A stretch of 64,000 nt of DNA, from the NCBI RefSeq assembly GCF_036231905.1, contig NZ_JAZARE010000006.1, positions 124,001 through 188,000 of the forward strand, written 5' to 3'. Both the position numbers and the translations under genes were made by a program. The notes below the pieces were generated by a model that was given only the letters and a program-made list of their open reading frames with translations, was not told where the DNA came from and did no database searches. Shown one piece after another: positions 8,690 through 16,533 of the stretch (within the stretch, counting starts at the first letter, position 1; each line of letters starts with the position of its first letter). This stretch comes from CAMLIZ01 sp036231905 (GTDB taxonomy: Bacteria > Pseudomonadota > Gammaproteobacteria > Burkholderiales > Burkholderiaceae_C).

Positions 8690-9490
8690 TCACCGCCCCG
8701 CGATCAGGCGTTGCGCCACTTCCGCAAAACCGGCACCGCGTTCTGCCTGCGCCAGGTAGGCCGGCCAGGTGTGCAGCTGGGGCGCGAAGGCCATGAGGTT
8801 GGCCACGCCCACGCTGAGCGGAAAGTGGGCAAACATCTGCTGGTCGTTGGTGGAATCGCCCACGTACACCCAGTGCGGCGTCTCTGCGGCCAGCGTGCGG
8901 CCGAACAGGCGCTGCAACATCCACTCGGCGCCGCTGAGCTTGGTGTGCTGGCCGTACCAGCCGTTGATGTGGATGGAGCTCACGGTCGCCTGCATGCCTT
9001 CGCTGCGCATCAGTGCCACCACCTGCGCAATGCGGGCATCGTCCAGGCGGGCGAACTCGCTGTGGTCCACCGCGATGTCGGTCACGCGGCCGGCGCTGTC
9101 CTGCGCCAGCTGCGCGCCCGGCACCTCGTGCTGGATGCGCTGGGCCACCGCCTGCAGGCGCAGGGCGTTGGCCTGTCGCGTCGCGGCATCCTGGGCGTAC
9201 TCGATGCACAGTCGCCCTTGTTCGCGGAACAGCGCCACCGCGCCGTTCTCCGCCACGATGGCCGTCACCGGCCAGTCACGTGCAAAAGGCTCGCTCCAGC
9301 CCATGGGCCGCCCGGTGATGGCGATCACCGGGATGCCGGCCGCCTGCAGGTGTTGCAGCGCCTGCAGCGCCTCGGGCGTGATCGCCCCTTCGCTCGTGAG
9401 GGTGTCGTCGATGTCGGTGAACACGCCGCGCACCGCGGCGGCTGCGGCGGCGGACAGTTCGGCCAGCGGCCGGGGCATCGTGGAGGGCAT
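8690..9490 (-). CDS. HAD-superfamily (type IIB) sugar-phosphatase-like hydrolase
   Basis: The 266-aa protein carries HAD motif I FTDIDDTLT, motif II AITGR, and the late YVGDSTNDQQMF box with the metal-binding Asp residues. The cap between the first and last motifs and the overall length resemble Cof, sucrose-phosphate or mannosyl-phosphoglycerate phosphatases. The physiological substrate cannot be told. The ATG at 9490 is used, with a second possible start at 9478; neither has a strong ribosome site. It diverges from ahcY, whose promoter and riboswitch fill the region between. Confidence 0.85.
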   Translation of the reverse strand: MPSTMPRPLAELSAAAAAAVRGVFTDIDDTLTSEGAITPEALQALQHLQAAGIPVIAITGRPMGWSEPFARDWPVTAIVAENGAVALFREQGRLCIEYAQDAATRQANALRLQAVAQRIQHEVPGAQLAQDSAGRVTDIAVDHSEFARLDDARIAQVVALMRSEGMQATVSSIHINGWYGQHTKLSGAEWMLQRLFGRTLAAETPHWVYVGDSTNDQQMFAHFPLSVGVANLMAFAPQLHTWPAYLAQAERGAGFAEVAQRLIAGR

Positions 9491-9553
9491 GGGCGGCAAG
9501 TCTTGCACAGCGTTGCGCCCCGTTGGGGGCCGCTCTTGGCTACAATGCACGCC

Positions 9554-9650
9554 TTCCGAGGAGCGTTGCAAGGCACATCCATCGTGCCCCAGGCTCGGAA
9601 CTTCATTGCAACGGCGCTCACCCGCACGGTTTCATCGTGGGTGAGTTGGA
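9554..9650 (+). promoter_or_regulatory. S-adenosylhomocysteine (SAH) riboswitch of ahcY
   Basis: The leader matches the SAH aptamer. P1 is TTCCGAG (9554-9560) with CTCGGAA (9594-9600). P2 is GGCAC (9572-9576) with GTGCC (9584-9588). The conserved CCCAGG joins P2 to P1, and the pseudoknot helix is GAGCG (9561-9565) with CGCTC (9615-9619). The usual AACGGCGCTC 3' strand is present. A second stem, CTCACCC (9617-9623) with GGGTGAG (9639-9645), shares three bases with the pseudoknot strand and is the likely switching partner. In known members SAH binding raises ahcY expression. A TACAAT at 9541-9546 is a possible -10. Confidence 0.9.
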
Positions 9651-9697
9651 ACACCTCCCTGTCGGTGCCGCGCGGGTCCTCATTTCTGGAGACCTCG

Positions 9698-11125
<1,428 letters not shown>

Positions 11126-11235
11126 AGACCACCCCGGAGCGGCCTACGGCCGCCTCCCCTCAAGGGGCGACACCAGCGGCCCGGCGGAGCCGGATCCGCG
11201 GTGTCCGCTGGAGGTCCTTTGTTCGCGAGGGATGC
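11126..11235. repeat. Intergenic palindromic element A
   Basis: The 110 bp between ahcY and the tlyA-like gene contain a GGCGGC-type stem (around 11136-11157), CCCCTCAAGGGG (11156-11167), and GC-rich arms around GCGGCCCGGCGGAGCC. It shares the CCCC-loop-GGGG and GGCCGC/GCGGCC modules with the elements at 12837, 26771 and 57709. It probably works as a processing or termination structure, but no T run follows. Confidence 0.55.
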
Positions 11236-11994
11236 GTGACGCGGATTGACCACCTTCTCGTGCAGCGAGGCCTTGCGCCCACCCGCTCCGCCGCACAACG
11301 GCTGATCGAGCGTGGCGCGGTGCGGTGGCTTGGCCCCAAAGGCTGGGCCGCCCCCCGCAAGGCGGGCGACGAGTTGCCCGATGGCTGCGAGCTGCAGATC
11401 ACCGACGATGCCGAGCTGCGCTGGGCCTCGCGCGGCGGGCTGAAACTCGAGGGCGCGCTGGCGCACACCGGCATCGCGGTCGACGGGCGGCTGTGCCTGG
11501 ACGTGGGGCAGAGCACCGGCGGTTTCACCGATGTGCTGCTCGCCCGCGGCGCGCGCCATGTGGTGGGTGTCGACGTGGGCCATGGCCAGCTGGTGCAGCG
11601 CTTGCGCACCGACCCGCGCGTCACCGTGCTGGAGGGCGTGAACGCTCGCCAGCTGCAGGCGGCGCAGCTGCCTTTCCCGCAGTACGACGTGATCGTCGGC
11701 GACCTGTCCTTCATCTCGCTCACGCTGGTACTGCCTGCCCTCGCGCCGCTGCTCGCTGGTGACCTGCTGTTGCTGGTGAAACCGCAGTTCGAGCTGCAGC
11801 CGGCCGACATCGGCAAGGGCGGGTTGGTGAAGGACGCCGCCAGCCACACCGTGGTCGAAAACCGCATCCGCGAGGCTTGCGCCGCGCAGCACCTGGCCGT
11901 GCGCGGCTGGTTCACCAGCCCGGTGACCGGCGGCGACGGCAACACCGAATTTTTTGTGTGGGCTCAGCCTGCACGCGATGGAGATCCAACATGA
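11236..11994 (+). CDS. tlyA: TlyA-family rRNA (cytidine-2'-O)-methyltransferase
   Basis: The 252-aa protein has an N-terminal S4 RNA-binding domain (DHLLVQRGLAPTRSAAQRLIERGAV, about 4-65), then an FtsJ-like methyltransferase domain. SAM motif I reads LDVGQSTGGFTDVLLARG, followed by VDVGHGQLVQRLR, and a later block GDLSFISLT, as in TlyA proteins that 2'-O-methylate 16S and 23S rRNA. Some members act as haemolysins, so the name is from homology only. Translation starts at a GTG (11236). The stop overlaps metF by four bases (ATGA), implying translational coupling in an ahcY-tlyA-metF transcript. As a SAM user it makes the SAH that AhcY removes. Confidence 0.88.
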   Translation: MTRIDHLLVQRGLAPTRSAAQRLIERGAVRWLGPKGWAAPRKAGDELPDGCELQITDDAELRWASRGGLKLEGALAHTGIAVDGRLCLDVGQSTGGFTDVLLARGARHVVGVDVGHGQLVQRLRTDPRVTVLEGVNARQLQAAQLPFPQYDVIVGDLSFISLTLVLPALAPLLAGDLLLLVKPQFELQPADIGKGGLVKDAASHTVVENRIREACAAQHLAVRGWFTSPVTGGDGNTEFFVWAQPARDGDPT

Positions 11995-12836
11995 ACAAGC
12001 CGCTGCCTGTCAGCCTGGAGTTCTTTCCGCCGAAGACGCCCGATGGCGTGGCCAAGCTGGCGGCCGCCCGCCAGGCGCTGTATGTGATGCGCCCGCAGTT
12101 CTGCTCGGTGACCTACGGCGCCGGTGGCTCCACCCAGGACGGCACCTTGCAGGCGGTGCAGGCCATCCTGGCCGAGGGCGTGGAAGCGGCGCCGCACTTC
12201 TCCTGCATCGGCGCCAGCCGGGCCTCGGTGCGCGACAAGCTCGCCGCCTTCAAGGCCGCCGGCATCCGCCGCGTGGTGGCACTGCGCGGTGACCTGCCCA
12301 GCGGTTACGGCGATGCCGCGTCCAGCGAGTTCCGCTATGCCAGCGACCTGGTGGCCTTCATTCGCACGGAGACGGGCGGTGATTTCCACATCGAGGTGGC
12401 GGCCTACCCGGAAACCCATCCGCAGGCCAAGTCGCCGGAAGCCGACCTCAAGGCCTTCGTCGCCAAGGCGCAGGCCGGCGCCAGCTCCGCGCTGACCCAG
12501 TTCTTCTTCAACCCCGACGCCTACTTCCGCTTTGTCGACGAAGCGCGGGCGCACGGGGTGGAGCTGCCGATCGTGCCGGGCATCATGCCGATCACCAACT
12601 CGAGCGGCCTGCTGCGTTTTGCCGACAACTGCGGCGCCGAGATCCCGCGCTGGGTGCGGCTGCGGCTGCAGTCCTACGGCGACGACAGCGCGTCGATCAA
12701 GGCCTTCGGCCTGGACGTCGTGGCCGCGCTGTGCGAGCGCCTGCGCGCCGGCGGCGCGCCGGGTTTTCACTTCTACACGATGAACCAGGCGGGCGCGACG
12801 CTGGAGATCGCGCGCCGCCTGAAGCTGATGGCCTGA
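11991..12836 (+). CDS. metF: Methylenetetrahydrofolate reductase
   Basis: This FAD enzyme reduces 5,10-methylene-THF to 5-methyl-THF, the methyl donor for homocysteine remethylation. The 281-aa TIM-barrel protein shows SLEFFPPKTPDG with the family Glu, SVTYGAGGST, HFSCIG, VALRGDLP, AAYPETHPQA and FFFNPDAYFRF, all in the expected order. The ATG lies inside the tlyA stop (ATGA), so it depends on upstream translation. Placed downstream of the SAH-riboswitched ahcY, it fits co-regulation of the methyl cycle if transcription continues through element A. No terminator with a T run follows; palindromic element B does. Confidence 0.98.
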   Translation: MNKPLPVSLEFFPPKTPDGVAKLAAARQALYVMRPQFCSVTYGAGGSTQDGTLQAVQAILAEGVEAAPHFSCIGASRASVRDKLAAFKAAGIRRVVALRGDLPSGYGDAASSEFRYASDLVAFIRTETGGDFHIEVAAYPETHPQAKSPEADLKAFVAKAQAGASSALTQFFFNPDAYFRFVDEARAHGVELPIVPGIMPITNSSGLLRFADNCGAEIPRWVRLRLQSYGDDSASIKAFGLDVVAALCERLRAGGAPGFHFYTMNQAGATLEIARRLKLMA

Positions 12837-12902
12837 GGCCGCCCCAGGCAAAGCGGCGCCCCCTCGGGGGTGGCCGCGGCACTCCGCGGCCGGGCTGTCA
12901 TT
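12837..12902. repeat. Intergenic palindromic element B
   Basis: This lies between the convergent metF and metallo-hydrolase genes. It holds CCCCCTCGGGGG (12859-12870) and the perfect stem GGCCGCGG/CCGCGGCC (12872-12879 with 12884-12891). The modules recur in elements A, C and D. It could act as a bidirectional transcript-end structure, although it lacks T runs. Confidence 0.6.
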
Positions 12903-13874
12903 TCATCGGATGGGCGTGTAGCCGACCGGCACCCACGCGAAACCCTTGCCCTCGGCCCGCACATGGCCGAGGCCGGGGAACGAGATGTGGGCCGCCGCCA
13001 GCAAGGTGCGGTCCTTGGCTGCCTGCGAGAACAGCTTCTTGCGGGTACTGATGGCCAGCTTGTTGTCGGTGTCGAAGGCGATGGCCACATCCGGGTCGGC
13101 GAACTGCACCGCGCCCACGTGGATCACATCCCCCAGCACAATCAAACGCTGGCCCTTGGACTCGAACAGGTAGCTGCTGTGGCCCGGCGTGTGGCCGGGC
13201 GGCGTGTTGACCGCCAAGGCCTTCACGCCCGGTGCCACCTCGCTGTTGGGCGCAATGGTCTTCCAGCGCCCGGCCGCCTGGTAGGGCTCGGCGGCCTTCC
13301 TGGCCATGTCGAAGAAGCCCTGCATCTCCTTGGGCGCCTTGGCCTTCTGCGCCTCGTCCAGCCAGTAGGCGCTTTCCGGCGCGGTGGTGATCACCTGCGC
13401 GTTGGGGAACGCCGGCTTGCCATCGGCCGTGAGCACGCCGTTCACATGGTCGCCGTGCAGGTGGGTGATGAGCACCAGGTCCACCTGGGCGGCGTCGTAG
13501 CCCGCGGCCTTGAGGTTGTCCTGCAGCTTGCCGACGGTGGGGCCGAAGAGCCCGGCCGCGCCGGTGTCCACCAGGATCAGCTGCTGGCCGGTGTTCACCA
13601 GGAAGGCGTTCACCGAGGTGGGCACCTTGGGCCCGGGCTCGAAGGCGCGGGCCAGCCCGCGGTCGATCTCGCCCGGATGGGCAAACTTGAGCAGTTCCTT
13701 CGGGTCCAGGTCGATGTAGCCGTCGTACAGCGCGGTGACTTCGAAGTCACCCACCATGGTGCGGTACCAGCCGGGCGCCTGGGTCTTCTGCTGCGGGGCG
13801 CCCGCTTGGGCGGCACCCAGCGCCAGGGCCAGGCCCGCGGCCACCAGGGTGCGGCGAATGATCGAGATGGTCAT
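12903..13874 (-). CDS. Exported metallo-beta-lactamase-fold hydrolase
   Basis: The 323-aa protein starts at an ATG (13874) with CGGAGGA seven bases upstream. A signal peptide covers about residues 1-25 (cut after GAAQA). The metal site is THLHGDHVNG, with further ligands in the PPGHTPGHSSYLF block and near GDVIHVG. It is an MBL-fold metallo-hydrolase of the quorum-lactonase/alkylsulfatase-like general class exported to the periplasm. The substrate is not evident, and antibiotic hydrolysis is not implied. It is convergent with metF and downstream of the cyclo-ligase gene, 61 bp away. Confidence 0.88.
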   Translation of the reverse strand: MTISIIRRTLVAAGLALALGAAQAGAPQQKTQAPGWYRTMVGDFEVTALYDGYIDLDPKELLKFAHPGEIDRGLARAFEPGPKVPTSVNAFLVNTGQQLILVDTGAAGLFGPTVGKLQDNLKAAGYDAAQVDLVLITHLHGDHVNGVLTADGKPAFPNAQVITTAPESAYWLDEAQKAKAPKEMQGFFDMARKAAEPYQAAGRWKTIAPNSEVAPGVKALAVNTPPGHTPGHSSYLFESKGQRLIVLGDVIHVGAVQFADPDVAIAFDTDNKLAISTRKKLFSQAAKDRTLLAAAHISFPGLGHVRAEGKGFAWVPVGYTPIR

Positions 13875-13935
13875 GCAGTCCTCCGTGTGTTTGGAGGCGC
13901 GGACGTTAGCGGCAGCCGGCTGCCCCTGCGGGCAG

Positions 13936-14532
13936 TCAGGTTTCCCGCTGCCAGGCCAGGCCGTCTTCCGTGAGCACCGCGTCCAGCGGCACGTCGTGCG
14001 GCTCGGCCTGCAGCCAGGGCAGGAAGCCATGCGCATAGCCTACGCCCACGGTGTAGGGCTGGGGCGTCAGGGCCGCCAGCGTGCGATCGTAGAAGCCGCC
14101 GCCATAGCCCAGGCGCACACCTTTGGGGCCGAAGCCTACGCAGGGCACCAGCAGCAGCTGCGGCTCGAAGGGCTCGGTGTCCTTGGGCTTGGGGATGCCA
14201 TAGGCATCGTCTTCCATCGGGCAGCCGGGGTACCAGACATGGAAGCGCAGCTGCTTGGTGTCGCGGTTGATCACCGGCAGGCCGATGCGGCGCTCGGCAC
14301 CGCCCTCGCTCCAGCGGTACAGCGCGGGCAGCGCATCGAACTCGCCCTTGATCGGCCAGTAGGCGCCGATGGTGCGCTCCTGCCGGCCCACCAGCCACAC
14401 GCGCAAGGCATGCTGCAGGCGCACCGCGCGTTCATGGCGGTCGGCCATCGCCAGGCGTTCGGCCTGGAGCTGGCGACGCAGCAGCTTCTTGTCGCGCGAG
14501 GGTTCCAAAGGCAGGTTGAAGGCGTTGCTCAT
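13936..14532 (-). CDS. ygfA: 5-formyltetrahydrofolate cyclo-ligase
   Basis: The 198-aa enzyme uses ATP to convert 5-formyl-THF to 5,10-methenyl-THF, returning folate to one-carbon metabolism. It shows an N-terminal Lys/Arg-rich helix (SRDKKLLRRQLQAER), IGAYWPIKGEFD, and the signature VPCVGFGPKGVRLGYGGGFYDR near the C-terminus. It sits in the same folate/methyl neighbourhood as metF. It is divergent from the TfoX-N gene, only 44 bp start to start. In many proteobacteria 6S RNA lies next to this gene, but there is no room for it here. Confidence 0.95.
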   Translation of the reverse strand: MSNAFNLPLEPSRDKKLLRRQLQAERLAMADRHERAVRLQHALRVWLVGRQERTIGAYWPIKGEFDALPALYRWSEGGAERRIGLPVINRDTKQLRFHVWYPGCPMEDDAYGIPKPKDTEPFEPQLLLVPCVGFGPKGVRLGYGGGFYDRTLAALTPQPYTVGVGYAHGFLPWLQAEPHDVPLDAVLTEDGLAWQRET

Positions 14533-14576
14533 CGGCCGATTGTGCGGGCGGTGCTGCGGGCTGGCAAACTCGCGCG

Positions 14577-15026
14577 ATGCCGCAAGACGCCCTGCTGGAC
14601 CACTGCCTGGAACTCTTGTCCGCCGTGGGCCGCCCGCGCTCGCGCCGCATGTTCGGCGGGCAGGGGCTCTATGTGGATGAACTCTTCATCGCACTGATCG
14701 TGTTCGACCGCCTGTACCTCAAGGCCGACGACGAGACCCGTGCGCGCTTCCAGGCGGCCGGCTGCCAGCCCTTCACCTATCCGAAGAAGGGCGGCAGCGC
14801 CGTCGTGCTGAGTTACTGGACCGCGCCCGACGAGGCCATGGACTCGCCGGACGCGATGGCGCCGTGGGCCCGCATGGCCATGGCGGCCGCGCTGCGGGCC
14901 CGCCAGGCGGCACCCAAGCCGGTCAGGAAGCGCAAGGTGCCGGCGCCGGACCCTGCTGCGACGGCCGCAGCGCCTGCAGCCAGCGCCGCAAGGCGGCGGA
15001 CGGCTTCAGCGCGAGCGAAGCGCTGA
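14577..15026 (+). CDS. TfoX/Sxy N-terminal domain protein
   Basis: The 149-aa protein has the TfoX_N fold across about residues 8-105 (SRRMFGGQGLYVDELFIALIVFDRLYLKADDETR, FTYPKKGG), and then a basic, Ala/Pro-rich tail of about 40 residues. It lacks the C-terminal domain of full competence regulator Sxy/TfoX, so a competence role is not established. Its last 104 bp lie antisense to the end of the DUF2917 gene, and the low-complexity tail is exactly the overlapping part. Confidence 0.85.
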   Translation: MPQDALLDHCLELLSAVGRPRSRRMFGGQGLYVDELFIALIVFDRLYLKADDETRARFQAAGCQPFTYPKKGGSAVVLSYWTAPDEAMDSPDAMAPWARMAMAAALRARQAAPKPVRKRKVPAPDPAATAAAPAASAARRRTASARAKR

Positions 15027-15324
15027 CTTCCGCACCCGGTGCCACCTGCCGCAGCTCGAAGCGTGCACTCGGCCAGCTTTCGATCACCGCGTCCTGGCTG
15101 GCGGGCAGTTCGATGCTGTCGCCGGCTTCCAGCCAGCAGTCGTGCGGCACCTGCTCGGGCGTCGTCGCGCTGGTGGTCAGCCAGACCCGGCCCTCGGTCA
15201 CCAGCAGCCAGCGACCGCGGTCTTCGGCTGCCAGCCGCATGGCACTGCCTTCGGTCAGGCCCCACTTGCGAACGGCCTGGGAGGCGGAGGACTCTTGCGA
15301 ATGGCTCATCAACGTGGTGCTCAT
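14923..15324 (-). CDS. DUF2917 protein
   Basis: The 133-aa cytoplasmic-looking protein starts at ATG 15324 after AAAGGAG with 7-base spacing. The core (GRWLLVTEGRVWLTT ... DCWLEAGDSIELP ... VIESW) has a cupin-like beta pattern typical of DUF2917, a family of unknown function. It is divergent from a LysR regulator gene with 95 bp between, and two dyads in that gap suggest LysR control. Its 3' end overlaps the convergent TfoX-N gene by 104 bp. Confidence 0.8.
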   Translation of the reverse strand: MSTTLMSHSQESSASQAVRKWGLTEGSAMRLAAEDRGRWLLVTEGRVWLTTSATTPEQVPHDCWLEAGDSIELPASQDAVIESWPSARFELRQVAPGAEVSASLALKPSAALRRWLQALRPSQQGPAPAPCAS

Positions 15325-15347
15325 GGCATACTCCTTTTGCGTCGTCG

Positions 15348-15391
15348 TGAGAGGCATTCTGGTCGTCTCTCAGGGAAAACTCCAATGAGTT
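15348..15391. promoter_or_regulatory. Two dyads between DUF2917 and LysR genes
   Basis: TGAGAG-N13-CTCTCA (15348-15353 and 15367-15372) is a 25-bp interrupted palindrome of the size LysR-type proteins bind. Next to it is AACTC-CAAT-GAGTT (15378-15391). A weak minus-strand promoter TTGGAG/CAGAAT with 18-bp spacing overlaps both. The likely role is autoregulation plus control of the DUF2917 gene; this is inference. Confidence 0.45.
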
Positions 15392-15419
15392 CCAGCACAC
15401 GCACTGATTCCCAAACCGC

Positions 15420-16379
15420 ATGAATAAACCGGTCCGCCAACGCCCGCTGGGCATCGGCCCGCTGCGCGCATTCGAGGCCGTGGCGCGGCGCCTGAGCTTC
15501 CGCGCGGCGGCCGACGACTTGCACCTCACGCAGTCGGCCATCAGCCGCCAGATTCGCGCGCTGGAGGACGAACTCGGCGCGCCGTTGTTCCTGCGTGGCA
15601 CCCGCCATGTGGAGCTCACCAGCGCCGGCACCGTGCTGCTGCAGACGGTGGTGCCGCTGCTGGACCGGCTGGACGCCAGCGTGCGCCAGATCCGCACCGC
15701 GCGCGGGCGGCGCTCGGTGAGCCTGAGCACCTTTGCGTCGTTCGCATCGCTGTGGCTGATCCCGCGCCTGCAGGCCTTCCAGCGCGACCATCCGGACATC
15801 GACATCCGCGTGTCGGCGAGCGACGCCATGGCCGACCTGGACGACCCCGAGCTGGACCTCGCGATCCGCTACTGCCACCCGGACGATGCCCCGCCCGGCG
15901 CGGTGCGCCTGTTCGGCGAGGTGATGACACCGGCCACCGGCGCCGGGCTGATGGAGCAGGCACGCAACGGCCTCGTGCCGCCGCTGAAGACGCCCGCCGA
16001 CCTGGCGCGCCACACCCTGCTCGAAGAGGACGACCAGCGCGCGAGTGCCGAGTACCTCAGCTGGCGCTACTGGCTGGCCCAGCACGGCCAGGGCCAGCTG
16101 CAGCCCTTGCGCTGGATCTACCTCAACTTCACCTACCAGCAGATCCAGGCCGCGCTGGCCGGCCAGGGCGTGGCGCTGGCACGCATTGCCCTGGTGTCCG
16201 AATCGCTGCAGCGCGGCGAGCTGGTGGAGCCCTTCGGCCCCGAGTGCCGGGTGCACTCGCCGTTTGCGTACTGGGCGGTGCCGGGCACCGCGGCCAGCGA
16301 CCGGCCCGAGCTGCGCCAGTTTTTTGCCTGGGTGGTGCAACAGGCGGCCGAGTCGCGGCGCGCGCTCGGGGAACCTTGA
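15420..16379 (+). CDS. LysR-family transcriptional regulator (GcvA-like)
   Basis: The 319-aa protein has an N-terminal LysR winged helix (about residues 12-70) that reads LRAFEAVARRLSFRAAADDLHLTQSAISRQIRALE. The co-inducer domain follows from about 95. Wording such as PLGIGPLRAFEAVARR and the conserved W/F pattern resemble the GcvA/AmpR branch. The effector is unknown. It is divergent from DUF2917, with operator-like dyads at 15348-15391, so it probably controls that gene and itself. Confidence 0.93.
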   Translation: MNKPVRQRPLGIGPLRAFEAVARRLSFRAAADDLHLTQSAISRQIRALEDELGAPLFLRGTRHVELTSAGTVLLQTVVPLLDRLDASVRQIRTARGRRSVSLSTFASFASLWLIPRLQAFQRDHPDIDIRVSASDAMADLDDPELDLAIRYCHPDDAPPGAVRLFGEVMTPATGAGLMEQARNGLVPPLKTPADLARHTLLEEDDQRASAEYLSWRYWLAQHGQGQLQPLRWIYLNFTYQQIQAALAGQGVALARIALVSESLQRGELVEPFGPECRVHSPFAYWAVPGTAASDRPELRQFFAWVVQQAAESRRALGEP

Positions 16380-16533
16380 GCGGCGCGGCGCGTCTCACGC
16401 CGTCGCGCATGGCCCGCTCGGCTCCACAAGCCCCAAGGTTCACGCCTTGCCTGTCATCGCGCGGCGCAGCCCCTGCGCTACAGTGATCCGAGCCCCTCGC
16501 CGCCGCGCCGCCGGCGCCGCCACCCCAGACTCC

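Noticed and set aside
11126..12902. Repeated GC-rich palindromes considered as a CRISPR array
   Set aside because: The units differ in order and spacing and lie in separate intergenic regions, with no regular spacers or cas genes.
12903..13874. Metallo-beta-lactamase as an antibiotic-resistance gene
   Set aside because: The fold is shared by many non-lactamase hydrolases; nothing in the sequence points to beta-lactam hydrolysis.
14577..15026. TfoX-N protein as a full competence regulator
   Set aside because: The C-terminal TfoX domain is missing, so competence control is not supported despite dprA elsewhere in the window.
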